Below are positions 56,283 to 64,000 of a stretch of DNA of 64,000 nt, piece after piece; position 1 is the stretch's first letter, and each line of letters begins with the position of its first letter. The notes below the pieces were generated by a model. The model searched no databases, was not told the origin of the DNA, and saw only the letters and a list, made by a program, of their open reading frames with translations. Source of the stretch: Tsukamurella sp. 1534 (GTDB lineage: Bacteria > Actinomycetota > Actinomycetes > Mycobacteriales > Mycobacteriaceae); the NCBI RefSeq assembly GCF_000312385.1, contig NZ_HE997627.1, positions 191,911 to 255,910 of the forward strand, given 5' to 3'. A program made the translations under genes and the position numbers.

Positions 56283-57284
56283 ATGACCCGGACAAACGGC
56301 CTCTCCCGCATAGCCGCCCTCGCGCTCGCCGCCGCGCTCGCCATGACCGGCTGCTCGTCGACCCCGGCCCGCGAGGACCGCCCCACCATCACCCCGGCCA
56401 CCCCCGCCGTCGCCCCGGAACCCTCCGCCCCGCCGGCCGGGCAGGTGACCCCCGCCCCGGCGGGCGAGGGCCTCGCCTTCGACCCGGTGGGTCGCCGCCT
56501 CGCCGCGATCACCGACGGTGCGGTGGTGCTGTACACGGTCGACGGTGGCCTCACCGAGGCCGGGCGCGCGCCGACCGACGGGCGGGCGAACCAGGTCGTG
56601 CCGAAGAACGGCGGCGGGTTCCTCGTCGCGGCGAAGAACGCCGTCCTCGAGATCAGCGGCGACGGGAAGCTCACGCCGCTGGACACGCTGGACAGCGACG
56701 TGCTGACCGTCGCCGATTACGACCACGACGGGGCGACGACACTGGCGGGCACCGCCGACGGCCGGATCGTGAGCCTGGGCGCACCGTCGGCGACGAAGAC
56801 GATCACCGGCCCCGTGGAGGCGAGCAGGTTGGTGGTCCGCGACGACAAGGTCGCCGTGGTGGACCGGCGGCAGGCGTCGCTGACCGAGGTCGACGTGGCC
56901 GGCGGCACGATCGGCCGCTCGCTGCGGGTGGGCCGCGGGATCACGAACGCGTCGATCGACCCGTTCGGCCGGATCTTCGCGGTCGACACCGGCGAGAACC
57001 AGGTGATCGGGTACACGATCGACCCGTTCATGGAGCGGTTCCTCTACCCGGTCCCGGGTTCGCCGTGGGCCGTAGACTACGACGAGTCCGCGAAGCTCAT
57101 GTGGGTGACGCGGACCGCGACGAACGAGGTGGTGGCGTACGCCCTGGCGTCGGGCATGCCGGAGCAGAAGCAGCGGCACGCCACGGTGCGTCAGCCGAAC
57201 GCGCTCGCCGTCGACGCGAAGACCGGCACGGTCTACGTGCAGTCCGCGACGGGCGGTGGGATCCAGGCGATCCCCACGAGGTAG
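56283..57284 (+). CDS. lppL: LppL-like lipoprotein with beta-propeller repeats
   Basis: 333 residues. The signal peptide ends in the lipobox MTGC, followed by a Pro/Ala/Thr linker. The mature part has repeated blades with D-x-x-G turns (FDPVGRRLAAITDGAVVLYT, IDPFGRIFAVDTGENQVIGY, VDYDESAKLMWVTRTATNEV), as in an NHL/WD-like propeller. M. tuberculosis LppL (Rv2138) occupies the same place before pyrD. The binding partner is unknown. It likely forms an operon with the next two genes. Confidence 0.87.
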   Translation: MTRTNGLSRIAALALAAALAMTGCSSTPAREDRPTITPATPAVAPEPSAPPAGQVTPAPAGEGLAFDPVGRRLAAITDGAVVLYTVDGGLTEAGRAPTDGRANQVVPKNGGGFLVAAKNAVLEISGDGKLTPLDTLDSDVLTVADYDHDGATTLAGTADGRIVSLGAPSATKTITGPVEASRLVVRDDKVAVVDRRQASLTEVDVAGGTIGRSLRVGRGITNASIDPFGRIFAVDTGENQVIGYTIDPFMERFLYPVPGSPWAVDYDESAKLMWVTRTATNEVVAYALASGMPEQKQRHATVRQPNALAVDAKTGTVYVQSATGGGIQAIPTR

Positions 57285-57291
57285 GAGACCC

Positions 57292-57531
57292 ATGACGGCG
57301 AGCACCGCGAACGAGGCCGACGAGGGCGAGTACGATTTCCTGCCGCTGCGGTTGCCGCGGGACGTGACCCGCCTGACCGCTGCGACGCGGCTCGCCATCG
57401 AAGCCGAATTCGGCGGGTGGGAGCTCTCCCGCGTGCGGCTGTACACCGACGGTTCGCGCCGGGTGCTGCTGCGCCGCCGCCGCACGAAGACCTCCGGCAT
57501 GCTGCCGCCGGACGCCACGAAGGGCCTGTGA
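57292..57531 (+). CDS. DUF5703 family protein
   Basis: 79 residues with GTAGGAGACC before the ATG. The core [20 protein letters not shown] then [20 protein letters not shown] matches DUF5703, a small actinobacterial family without known function, found beside lppL and pyrD. It is 7 nt from lppL and 7 nt from pyrD, so it is part of that operon. Confidence 0.82.
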   Translation: MTASTANEADEGEYDFLPLRLPRDVTRLTAATRLAIEAEFGGWELSRVRLYTDGSRRVLLRRRRTKTSGMLPPDATKGL

Positions 57532-57538
57532 TCAATCG

Positions 57539-58630
57539 ATGTCGCCGATGTACCAGCTGCTGCTGCGCATGATGTTCCTGGTGTCCCCCGAACGGATCCA
57601 CCACGTGGTGTTCGGGCTGATCCGGGGGACCACAGCGGTGCCGCCCGTGCGGGGCGCGCTGCGCCGCGGTGCCGCGTACCGGGATCCGATCCTCGCGCAG
57701 ACGGTGTTCGGCGTGGACTTCCCGGCGCCCGTCGGGCTTGCCGCGGGATTCGACAAGAACGCCCGCGCGGTGAACGGCTGGGGCCCGCTCGGGTTCGGTT
57801 TCGCCGAGATCGGAACCGTGACTGCACACGCGCAGCCCGGCAACCCGACGCCGCGGCTGTTCCGGCTGCCGAAGGATCACGCCCTGATCAATCGGATGGG
57901 CTTCAACAACTACGGTTCGGGCGCCGCGGCGAACGAGCTGCGCAAGCGCGCCCCGGGCCCGACGGCGGTGCCGATCGGCGCGAACATCGGCAAGACCAAG
58001 GTGACGCCGCTGGAGAAGGCTGCGGAGGACTACCGGGTGAGCGCGATGCTCCTCGGCCCGCTGGCCGATTTCCTCGTGGTGAACGTGTCCTCTCCGAACA
58101 CCCCGGGGCTGCGGGACCTGCAGGCCACGGAGTCGCTGCGCCCGATCCTGCAGGCGGTCCTGGACACCGTGACCGTGCCGGTGCTCGTGAAGATCGCGCC
58201 CGACCTCGCCGATGCGGACGTCGACGCGGTCGCCGATCTCGCGGTGGAACTCGGCCTGGCCGGGATCGTCGCCACCAACACGACGATCAGCCGCGAGGGC
58301 CTGGACACGCCCGCCGCGGAGGTCGAGGCGATCGGGCCGGGCGGTCTCTCGGGCCGCCCGGTGAAGGCCCGCTCGCTCGACGTGCTCCGGCGGCTGGCCG
58401 CCCGGGTCGGCGACGATCTGGTGCTGATCTCGGTCGGCGGCGTGGAGGACGTCGACGACGTGTACGCGCGGATCCGCGCGGGCGCCTCGCTGGTGCAGGT
58501 GTACACGCAGTTCATCTACGGGGGGCCGTTGTGGACCCGCACCGTGCACAAGGAGCTGGCGGCGCGGCTCCGCGCCGACGGATTCTCGTCGATCTCCGAG
58601 GCCGTCGGCGCGGACCGCCGCGCGGGTTAG
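57539..58630 (+). CDS. pyrD: Dihydroorotate dehydrogenase (quinone), class 2, PyrD
   Basis: 363 residues. The hydrophobic N-terminal helix ([20 protein letters not shown]) attaches it to the membrane and gives access to quinones, which is the class 2 hallmark. The FMN barrel shows [37 protein letters not shown] and [17 protein letters not shown]. It oxidises dihydroorotate to orotate in pyrimidine synthesis. The homologue is Rv2139. The stop overlaps the convergent PEBP gene end by 4 nt. Confidence 0.95.
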   Translation: MSPMYQLLLRMMFLVSPERIHHVVFGLIRGTTAVPPVRGALRRGAAYRDPILAQTVFGVDFPAPVGLAAGFDKNARAVNGWGPLGFGFAEIGTVTAHAQPGNPTPRLFRLPKDHALINRMGFNNYGSGAAANELRKRAPGPTAVPIGANIGKTKVTPLEKAAEDYRVSAMLLGPLADFLVVNVSSPNTPGLRDLQATESLRPILQAVLDTVTVPVLVKIAPDLADADVDAVADLAVELGLAGIVATNTTISREGLDTPAAEVEAIGPGGLSGRPVKARSLDVLRRLAARVGDDLVLISVGGVEDVDDVYARIRAGASLVQVYTQFIYGGPLWTRTVHKELAARLRADGFSSISEAVGADRRAG

Positions 58631-59157
58631 AGCTGCGCGTAGGTGCCGGTGATCGCGCCACGGGCGATCGCGGCGCCGAACAGGTTGAACCCGAGGTAGG
58701 CCGGGGTCGCGGTGGCCGGTATGTCGAGCGTCTCGACACCCAGCGCGTGCACCACGAACATGTACCGGTGCGGCCCGTGCCCGGCCGGCGGCGCCGCGCC
58801 GATGTAGCGCGGAAGGCCGGCGTCGTTGTTGAGCGCGAGCGCACCGTCGGGCAGCCCGGACCCGTCGCCGGCGCCCTCGGCGAGCGATGTGACCGAGGCG
58901 GGGATGTTCGCGACGGCCCAGTGCCAGAACCCGGACGCGGTGGGCGCGTCGGGGTCGTAGCAGGTGACGGCGTACGACCTGGTGCCCTCGGGGGCGCCGC
59001 TCCAGGACAGCTCGGGTGAGACGTCGTTCCCGCCGGCGCCCATGATCCCGCTGCGCTGCGCGACGGGGAGTTCGGCGCCGTCGGTGAAGGTCGTGGACGT
59101 GACGGTCAGCTTCGGCAGCGCCGGGAGCCCCGCGTACGGATCGAACTGCTCACTCAT
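58627..59157 (-). CDS. YbhB/YbcL-type phosphatidylethanolamine-binding family protein (Rv2140c homologue)
   Basis: 176 residues. The PEBP motifs are [40 protein letters not shown] and [15 protein letters not shown]. Bacterial members bind small phosphates or phospholipid head groups and are sometimes called Raf-kinase-inhibitor-like. It has no signal peptide. It is downstream of the M20 peptidase gene by 25 nt, in the same order as Rv2141c-Rv2140c. Confidence 0.92.
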   Translation of the reverse strand: MSEQFDPYAGLPALPKLTVTSTTFTDGAELPVAQRSGIMGAGGNDVSPELSWSGAPEGTRSYAVTCYDPDAPTASGFWHWAVANIPASVTSLAEGAGDGSGLPDGALALNNDAGLPRYIGAAPPAGHGPHRYMFVVHALGVETLDIPATATPAYLGFNLFGAAIARGAITGTYAQL

Positions 59158-59182
59158 GTCGAGTCCTTTCGTCGTGCTTGTT

Positions 59183-60514
59183 CTACGAGTTCATCAGGAA
59201 GTGCTCGAACACCTTCGTACCGAAGAGCAGCGAATCGACGGGGACCCGCTCGTCGACGCCGTGGAACAGCGCCGCGAAATCGAGCTCCTCGGGTAGTTGC
59301 AGCGGAGCGAAGCCGAAGCAGCGGATGCCGAGCTTGGCGAACGCCTTGGCGTCCGTGCCGCCGGACAGCATGTACGGCACCGTCCGGCCGTTCTCGTCGT
59401 GCGCCAGGATCGCGTCGTTCATGGCGTCGACCAGGTCGCCGTCGAACCGGGTCTCGTAGGGATCCAGCTTGGTGATCCACTCCCGTTCGATGTCCGGGCC
59501 GAGGATCTCGTCGAGCTCCCGCTCGAACGCCGCCTGCCGGCCCGGGAGCACACGGCAGTCCACGACGGCTTCGGCGGTCTGCGGGATGACGTTGGCCTTG
59601 TAGCCGGCGCGGAGCATGGTGGGGTTCGCAGTGTCGCGCAGCGTGGCCCCGACGATCCGGGACAGCCCGCCGATCTTGGCGAGCCGGCCCTCGAGGTCGG
59701 GGGCGTCCACGTCGATGTCGATGGTCGACTCCTTGTCCAGCGCCCGGAGGAACTGCACGACCGTGTCGGTCAGGACCAACGGGAACCGGTGCCGGCCGAG
59801 GCGGGCCACCGCCTCGGAGAGCACGGTGACCGCGTTGTCCTCGTGGATGAAGGAGCCGTGGCCGGCGCGCGCCTTCGCGGTGAGCCGCATCCAGCACATG
59901 CTCTTCTCGGCGGTCTCCACGAGGTACAGGCGCTTCTTGTCGCCCGACGGGGTGTCGACGGTCAGGGAGAAGCCGCCCACCTCGCCCACGGCCTCGGTGA
60001 CGCCGGTGAACAGCTCGGGGTGGTGTTGCACCAGCCAGTGCGAGCCCCAGGTGCCGCCGGCCTCCTCGTCCGCGAGGAACGCGAAGGTGATGTCGCGCGG
60101 CGGCACGGTACCGGTGGATTTCAGCTGCCGCGCGAGCGCGAGCATGATGCCGCACATGTCCTTCATGTCGACGGCGCCGCGGCCCCACACGTAGCCGTCC
60201 TCGACGGCGCCCGAGAAGGGGTGCACGCTCCAGTCGGCGGGTTCCGCGGGCACCACGTCGAGGTGGCCGTGTACGAGGAGCGTGCCGCGCTTGGGGTCGG
60301 CGCCCTTGAGGGTGGCGAACACGTTGCCGCGGCCGGGCTGCCCCGATTCCACGTAGTGCGTCTCGTACCCCACCTCCTCGAGCTGCTGCTGCACCCAGCG
60401 GGCGCAGTCGGCCTCGCCCTTGGTGGTGTCGAGCTCGCCCGTGTTGGTGGTGTCGAAACGGATCAGCGCGCTCACGGTCTCGACGACCTCGTCGAGCGCG
60501 TTCACTGGAGTCAT
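59183..60514 (-). CDS. M20/M25 family zinc peptidase (Rv2141c homologue)
   Basis: 443 residues from ATG 60514; GTG 60520 is an alternative. Di-zinc ligands are seen in [23 protein letters not shown] and [15 protein letters not shown] (catalytic Glu-Glu). The lid domain follows and a final ligand His sits in [15 protein letters not shown]. Members cleave dipeptides or N-acyl amino acids, and the exact substrate is unknown. It lies beside tRNA-Leu, as in M. tuberculosis. Confidence 0.92.
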   Translation of the reverse strand: MTPVNALDEVVETVSALIRFDTTNTGELDTTKGEADCARWVQQQLEEVGYETHYVESGQPGRGNVFATLKGADPKRGTLLVHGHLDVVPAEPADWSVHPFSGAVEDGYVWGRGAVDMKDMCGIMLALARQLKSTGTVPPRDITFAFLADEEAGGTWGSHWLVQHHPELFTGVTEAVGEVGGFSLTVDTPSGDKKRLYLVETAEKSMCWMRLTAKARAGHGSFIHEDNAVTVLSEAVARLGRHRFPLVLTDTVVQFLRALDKESTIDIDVDAPDLEGRLAKIGGLSRIVGATLRDTANPTMLRAGYKANVIPQTAEAVVDCRVLPGRQAAFERELDEILGPDIEREWITKLDPYETRFDGDLVDAMNDAILAHDENGRTVPYMLSGGTDAKAFAKLGIRCFGFAPLQLPEELDFAALFHGVDERVPVDSLLFGTKVFEHFLMNS

Positions 60515-60628
60515 TGGCACGTCATATACCTATCACGCGACGGGGGTTCCGGATCGGGGCGCGCACACCCCTCCACGTGCCGATTTGGTCGCACGGCCCG
60601 GGATCGATTACTGTGAACGAGCTTCCCG

Positions 60629-60714
60629 GCGCGGGTGGCGGAATGGCAGACGCGCTAGCTTGAGGTGCTAGTGTCCTACTAATGGACGTGGGGGTTCAAG
60701 TCCCCCTCCGCGCA
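60629..60714 (+). tRNA. tRNA-Leu (anticodon GAG)
   Basis: The 86-nt gene folds as a type II tRNA. The acceptor stem GCGCGGG pairs with TCCGCGC (one G-T pair), and the anticodon stem CTAGC/GCTAG encloses loop TTGAGGT with anticodon GAG at 60662-60664. There is a long variable arm, and the T-loop is GGTTCAAGTCC. No CCA is encoded. It reads CUC and CUU. Confidence 0.96.
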
Positions 60715-60720
60715 CAGAAC

Positions 60721-60748
60721 GAGAACCCCGGCTCCGGCCGGGGTTCTC
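60721..60748. terminator. Bidirectional hairpin terminator after tRNA-Leu
   Basis: GAGAACCCCGGC and GCCGGGGTTCTC form a perfect 12-bp stem with loop TCCG, followed by GCGTTT. It lies between the tRNA and a convergent small gene, so it can serve both. Confidence 0.8.
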
Positions 60749-60753
60749 GCGTT

Positions 60754-60999
60754 TCAGCGGGTCGGTTGCGGCGCCAGCTCGATCCGGTGCTCGGGCGCCC
60801 ACGGAATGTCGGGGTGCAGCGAGGAGAAGCTGTACTCGACGCTCTCCCGGCCGCCGGATTCGTCGAGCTTCAGGCCCGCGAGCCGGCCTCGCGCCAGCAG
60901 CCTCCCCTGTGCGTCGTAGATCTGCGCGTCCCGTTCCATGACCGCGTCGTAGTCCGCGTGGAAGGCCTCGTAGAGCTCTCGTCCCGTGAACGTGTCCAT
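60754..60999 (-). CDS. Small hypothetical protein
   Basis: 81 residues; GGAGGC lies before the ATG. The start MDTFTGRELYEAFHADYDAV is probably helical, and the rest (AQIYDAQGRLLARGRLAG, VEYSFSSLHPDIPWAPEHRI) is beta-like. No family recognised. It ends 5 nt from the hairpin that also terminates tRNA-Leu, and it diverges from the DUF4185 gene. Confidence 0.65.
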   Translation of the reverse strand: MDTFTGRELYEAFHADYDAVMERDAQIYDAQGRLLARGRLAGLKLDESGGRESVEYSFSSLHPDIPWAPEHRIELAPQPTR

Positions 61000-61089
61000 G
61001 CCTCCATGGTGCGCCCGATCGTGCTCGCGCACGGCGGTTCCCGCGGATCGGCCGCCCGCGGCGGCGCACCGTCTGGCAGGGTGAGGGGC

Positions 61090-62082
61090 GTGCCCCGGTC
61101 GAACGAGCTCCCCACACTGCACAAGCTCCGCGACATCACGCCGGTCACCCGCTTCGGTGTCGGCGGCACCGACCTCGGCATCCCGTGCCGGGTCGGCGAC
61201 GAGGTGCTCTACGTGTTCGGCGACACCTTCGAGGGCCTGACGATCGGCGCCGGCGACTGGCGCTCCCCCGTCGGGCTGTTCGGGAACCGGTCCGGCGCGA
61301 TCACGCGCCCGGCGGGCCCGGACCCGAAGCGGGCGCGGCAGCTGCTGGACTATCGCCACGACACCGGCGAGTTCACGACGATCCTCCCGACCACGTGCAT
61401 CGAGGTCGACGGTGCGCTGTACCTGCACACGATGCGGATGCAGAGCCTCGACACCGTTGTTCGCACGGGCCTGTACCGCAGCGACGACGGGGCGCGGTCG
61501 TGGCGCGAGGTGGCCCAGTACAACGCCGGCCACGCCGACGGCTGCTGGGTGATGTGGGCCCTGTGCCCGGCGCCGGACGGGTACACCTACAACCTGTCGA
61601 CGGGCGGGCTCACGCGCAGCAACGGGCTGCGCCTGCACCGGATGCCGACGGAGACGCTGGGCACCCTCCGCGACGGGATCAACGTCGAGTGGGAGCCGTG
61701 GGGCTGGCGGGAGGACACCGGCTGGCAGTGGGGCAACCCGCCCACCGACCTGGCACTGGGCCGGGGTTACGGCGAGCTGTCGCTCTCGCTCGTGGACGAC
61801 ACCTGGGTGATGACGTACTTCGACGCGGCCGCCTACCGGATCGCCGCGCGCTTCGCCGACAGCGTGGACGGGCGCTGGTCCGAGCCGGTGACGCTGCTGC
61901 AGGGCGGTTCGTGGGAGGACGAGGACCATGCGGCGGGCCGGGTGGCGCAGTTGTACGGCGGCTATCTGGTGCCGGGATCGACGCTCTCCGCGGCGCGAGT
62001 CGTGGTGTCGCAGTGGAACACCGTGAAGAACCATCCGTACAAGTCGATGATGTTCACCGGCCCGCTGCGCAGGCCGCGGTAG
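61090..62082 (+). CDS. DUF4185 (GH183-type) putative endo-D-arabinanase
   Basis: 330 residues from GTG 61090; GTG 61081 is in frame and possible. Segments such as DLGIPCRVGDEVLYVFGDTF, IYRSDDGARSW-like GLYRSDDGARSWREV, GYGELSLSLVDDTWVMTYFD and LYGGYLVPGSTL fit the five-bladed propeller of DUF4185. Members of this domain from mycobacteria and gut bacteria cleave the D-arabinan of arabinogalactan (GH183). No signal peptide is evident, which is odd for a wall-active enzyme. Wall remodelling is inferred. Confidence 0.8.
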   Translation: MPRSNELPTLHKLRDITPVTRFGVGGTDLGIPCRVGDEVLYVFGDTFEGLTIGAGDWRSPVGLFGNRSGAITRPAGPDPKRARQLLDYRHDTGEFTTILPTTCIEVDGALYLHTMRMQSLDTVVRTGLYRSDDGARSWREVAQYNAGHADGCWVMWALCPAPDGYTYNLSTGGLTRSNGLRLHRMPTETLGTLRDGINVEWEPWGWREDTGWQWGNPPTDLALGRGYGELSLSLVDDTWVMTYFDAAAYRIAARFADSVDGRWSEPVTLLQGGSWEDEDHAAGRVAQLYGGYLVPGSTLSAARVVVSQWNTVKNHPYKSMMFTGPLRRPR

Positions 62083-62100
62083 CGACGGGGCGGGGCGGGG

Positions 62101-62706
62101 TCAGCCCGAGAGCTGCGACTCCAGGGCCTCGACGGTGCGCTCGATCAGCGGGCGCAGGACGGCCTGTACGTCGTCGTCGGACAGCGGGCGACCGAGGAGG
62201 ACGGCGCCGAGTTGCGGCACCATGAACGGCGCCGCCTGGAGGCCGATGGCCACGAACAGGGTGACGGCGACGCGGAGCCGGTCCTCGTCACCGGAGATGG
62301 CCTGCAGGCGCGCGACCTTCTGTCCGTAGAACTCCCGACGGGCCTCGCTGAACGGGGGCAGCTCCCCCTCGCCCGCGTCGTAGTGCAGCGATTCCCACAT
62401 CAGCAGCCGCACCAGCTCGGGATCGCGACGGTGGTGGTCGTAGGCGGCCATGACGTGGTCGGTGAGGCTCTGCCCGTCCAGGAAGGGCGTCTGTTCCACG
62501 TGTTCGGTCAGGGCCTTGCTCATGACCACCTCGAACAGGCCCTCCTTGCTCCCGAAGTAGCCGTAGATCCGCTCCTTGTTGACCCCCGCCGAGGCGGCGA
62601 TGCGGGCGACTCGGGCGCCGTCGAAGCCGCGCCGGGTGAACTCCTCGCGGGCGGCGGCGATGAGCGCCTCGCTGGTGGGGGTCGATTCGTACACGGCACC
62701 GGTCAC
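62101..62706 (-). CDS. TetR/AcrR family regulator of the divergent MFS gene
   Basis: 201 residues from GTG 62706, which follows TACGCT by 6 nt; GTG 62712 is an alternative. The helix-turn-helix is ARVARIAASAGVNKERIYGY then FGSKEGLFEVVM. The remainder is a TetR ligand domain. Two near-identical palindromes lie between this gene and the MFS gene, so it most likely represses both. The inducer is unknown, but may be a substrate of the transporter. Confidence 0.9.
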   Translation of the reverse strand: MTGAVYESTPTSEALIAAAREEFTRRGFDGARVARIAASAGVNKERIYGYFGSKEGLFEVVMSKALTEHVEQTPFLDGQSLTDHVMAAYDHHRRDPELVRLLMWESLHYDAGEGELPPFSEARREFYGQKVARLQAISGDEDRLRVAVTLFVAIGLQAAPFMVPQLGAVLLGRPLSDDDVQAVLRPLIERTVEALESQLSG

Positions 62707-62712
62707 GGGCAC

Positions 62713-62718
62713 AGCGTA
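62713..62718 (-). promoter_or_regulatory. Leaderless -10 of the TetR gene
   Basis: TACGCT on the minus strand is 6 nt before the GTG at 62706. The first operator begins 5 nt further upstream. Confidence 0.5.
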
Positions 62719-62722
62719 CCGC

Positions 62723-62736
62723 CAACCGAACGGTTG
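62723..62736. promoter_or_regulatory. TetR operator 1
   Basis: CAACCGAACGGTTG is a 6-2-6 inverted repeat. It lies next to the TetR -10 and 20 bp (two helical turns) from operator 2. Confidence 0.75.
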
Positions 62737-62742
62737 ACCGGC

Positions 62743-62756
62743 CAACCGCGCGGTTG
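62743..62756. promoter_or_regulatory. TetR operator 2
   Basis: CAACCGCGCGGTTG is a perfect palindrome with the same half-sites as operator 1. It ends 1 nt before the MFS -10, where binding would block transcription. Confidence 0.75.
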
Positions 62757-62757
62757 C

Positions 62758-62763
62758 TACGGT
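62758..62763 (+). promoter_or_regulatory. Leaderless -10 of the MFS gene
   Basis: TACGGT is 6 nt before the ATG at 62770. Confidence 0.5.
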
Positions 62764-62769
62764 CGCCGC

Positions 62770-63933
62770 ATGACAGTCCCCACCCTCGCTCCGCCGGGCT
62801 CGCAGCGGCTGTGGCGCACCGGCACGATCGGCGCCCTGGGCGCGATCCCGATGGTCGGCCAGCTCTACGTCGTCCTCCCGCTCGCGTCCGAGATCCGCTC
62901 GCTGCCCGGCGCTTCCGCCGGGACGGCGGCGCTGGCGACCACCGCCTTCGCACTGGTGTACGCGGCGGGCATCCTGGCGCTGGGTCCGCTGGCCGATCGG
63001 TTCGGCGCCCGTCGGCTGATGGTCGCGAGCGCGGCCGCGACCGCCGTCGTCACGGCCGCGACGGCGCTCGCCCCGTCGGCCGGATTCTTCCTCCTGGGAC
63101 GCGCCGCGCAGGGCCTCGCGGCCGCCGCGTTCACTCCCGCCACGCTGGCCTACATCGCCCGCACCACCGCACCCGCGCAGCGGGTGCCGCTCAACACCGC
63201 CGCGATCGGGGCGGGCCTCGCGTCGGCGGTCGTGAGCCAGGTGGCGGCGCAACTGCTGGCGCCCCACACCGGACTCACGGGCGTCTTCCTCGTGTCGGCC
63301 GCGGCGTGCGCGCTCGCCGCCGTCGCGGTGCGCACCCTCCTCCCGGGCGACCCGGTGCCCGACGGGGACCGCCCCTCGGCGGCGACCGTGTACCGGGCGA
63401 TCCCCGGATTGCTCGCCCGGCCCCGCCTGGTGCTGCTGTACTGCACCGGCTTCACCTTCCTCAGCGTGCTCGTGTCGCTCTACACCGCGCTCGCCGCGGA
63501 CGGCCGGTGGTCCTCGACGACGCTGCTGGTGCTGCGGGCGAGTTCGCTGCCGGCGGTCGTCGCTGCGGGGCTGCTCACCCTGAAGCTCGGCGGAACGCCC
63601 GCACGGGCCCGCATCCTCGGGGCGGTGGGGACGGCGGCACTGGGCGCGCTGGTCTGCGCCACGGGCAGCACGCTCGCGGTCGGCGTGGGACTGTTCCTGT
63701 TCGTCGGCGCGGTCGCGGTCGCGGCCCCGTCGGTCGTGGCCGAGGTGACGCGGCTGGGAGCGCCCGCCGTGGGCGCCGCCGCCTCGCTCTACACGGTGAC
63801 CATCTTCGGCGGAGCGAGCCTCGGTGCGCCGCTCGACGCCGCGCTGGGCGGCGGGCTCACGACGGTGGCACTGGGCGGAGCGGCGGTGCTCGCGCTCGGT
63901 GGTGCGACAGCGGCGATCGCGACCCGCGCGTAG
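62770..63933 (+). CDS. Major facilitator superfamily transporter
   Basis: 387 residues with about twelve membrane helices. The loop between helices 2 and 3 carries the MFS motif as LGPLADRFGARRLM. Drug-exporter-like features include LAAAAFTPATLAYIARTTAP after helix 4. As a TetR-controlled single gene it is probably an efflux pump for a small toxic molecule. The substrate is unknown. Confidence 0.88.
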   Translation: MTVPTLAPPGSQRLWRTGTIGALGAIPMVGQLYVVLPLASEIRSLPGASAGTAALATTAFALVYAAGILALGPLADRFGARRLMVASAAATAVVTAATALAPSAGFFLLGRAAQGLAAAAFTPATLAYIARTTAPAQRVPLNTAAIGAGLASAVVSQVAAQLLAPHTGLTGVFLVSAAACALAAVAVRTLLPGDPVPDGDRPSAATVYRAIPGLLARPRLVLLYCTGFTFLSVLVSLYTALAADGRWSSTTLLVLRASSLPAVVAAGLLTLKLGGTPARARILGAVGTAALGALVCATGSTLAVGVGLFLFVGAVAVAAPSVVAEVTRLGAPAVGAAASLYTVTIFGGASLGAPLDAALGGGLTTVALGGAAVLALGGATAAIATRA

Positions 63934-63956
63934 CGGATTCGGCGTCGGCGTCGAAC

Positions 63957-63970
63957 GAGAACATGTTCTC
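63957..63970. promoter_or_regulatory. 14-bp perfect palindrome before the last gene
   Basis: GAGAACATGTTCTC is fully symmetric and ends 8 nt before an ATG at 63979. It looks like an operator for a dimeric repressor, perhaps encoded by the cut gene itself. Confidence 0.5.
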
Positions 63971-63978
63971 ATCGAAGG

Positions 63979-64000
63979 ATGACGGACCCGTACGCCCCCG
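63979..64000 (+). CDS. Start of a gene cut by the window edge
   Basis: An open frame begins MTDPYAP at the ATG 63979 and runs off the end. Only seven residues are visible, so neither its reality nor its product can be judged. The palindrome just upstream supports a regulated start here. Confidence 0.3.

Noticed and set aside
63957-63970. LexA (SOS) box
   Set aside because: The actinobacterial SOS box needs GAAC-N4-GTTC, but here only two bases separate the halves.

Overview
This is a high-GC chromosomal window from a mycolic-acid actinobacterium (order Mycobacteriales). The basis is gene content and order that I recognise from Mycobacterium tuberculosis: cobK-cobM-cobL-SDR-F420 biliverdin reductase (Rv2070c-Rv2074), then pepE-like peptidase, exonuclease, DUF4333 protein, helY, tatC, tatA, pafC, pafB, pafA (Rv2089c-Rv2097c), prcA, prcB, pup, dop, mpa, trmI, hisG, hisE, metH, PAC2 (Rv2109c-Rv2125), mshC, DUF3090/SCO1664 proteins, phosphatase, uppP, lppL, pyrD, PEBP and M20 peptidase (Rv2130c-Rv2141c). 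The combination suggests a non-Mycobacterium genus such as Tsukamurella, Gordonia or a relative; the genus is inference only.

Layout. 1-5.8 kb: a metal-regulated siderophore-type locus. A substrate-binding lipoprotein (cut by the window edge) lies divergent from a four-gene operon: SbnB-like dehydrogenase, fold-III PLP decarboxylase, SbnA-like synthase and MATE exporter. IdeR-like and Fur/Zur-like boxes sit between them. 5.9-10.6 kb: an isochorismatase-fold protein lacking its catalytic residues, a small membrane protein, the late cobalamin genes cobL-cobM-cobK with a DprE2-like SDR, and a divergent F420-type reductase. 10.7-13.6 kb: Xaa-Pro peptidase, exonuclease and DUF4333 protein. 13.6-21.1 kb: helY, Tat translocase, pafC, pafB and the Pup ligase pafA. 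21.1-25 kb: TetR/SDR pair, a sodium-coupled MetP/MetS-type transporter and a CPBP protease. 25-34.4 kb: prcA-prcB-pup, dop, an FHA-ABC exporter, mpa and trmI, so the Pup-proteasome pathway is complete. 34.5-47.7 kb: thioesterase, hisG/hisE, a membrane alpha/beta hydrolase, lipoproteins, a 5'-nucleotidase, metH, PAC2 and mshC. 47.9-49.9 kb: a TIGR04222 membrane protein with a Cys-Gly tail, a DUF692 (MNIO) enzyme and a truncated third gene; this is the best candidate for an undescribed system. 49.8-60.5 kb: SCO1664/DUF3090 pair, phosphatase, DUF4173 membrane protein, DapA-like aldolase with LysR, uppP, lppL, pyrD, PEBP and M20 peptidase. 60.6-64 kb: tRNA-Leu(GAG), a DUF4185 putative D-arabinanase, and a divergent TetR/MFS pair with twin operators.

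Regulation. Many genes start 6-7 nt after a TANNNT -10 hexamer with no Shine-Dalgarno sequence, the arrangement of leaderless transcripts in mycobacteria. I list about twenty. Genes inside operons mostly overlap by 4 nt (ATGA/GTGA).

There are no rRNAs, insertion sequences, prophage genes or CRISPR arrays that I can see, and no gene-free stretch longer than about 300 nt. The longest gaps are 790-1041 (regulatory boxes) and 47660-47897. Very long open frames antisense to real genes are common and result from the high GC content.
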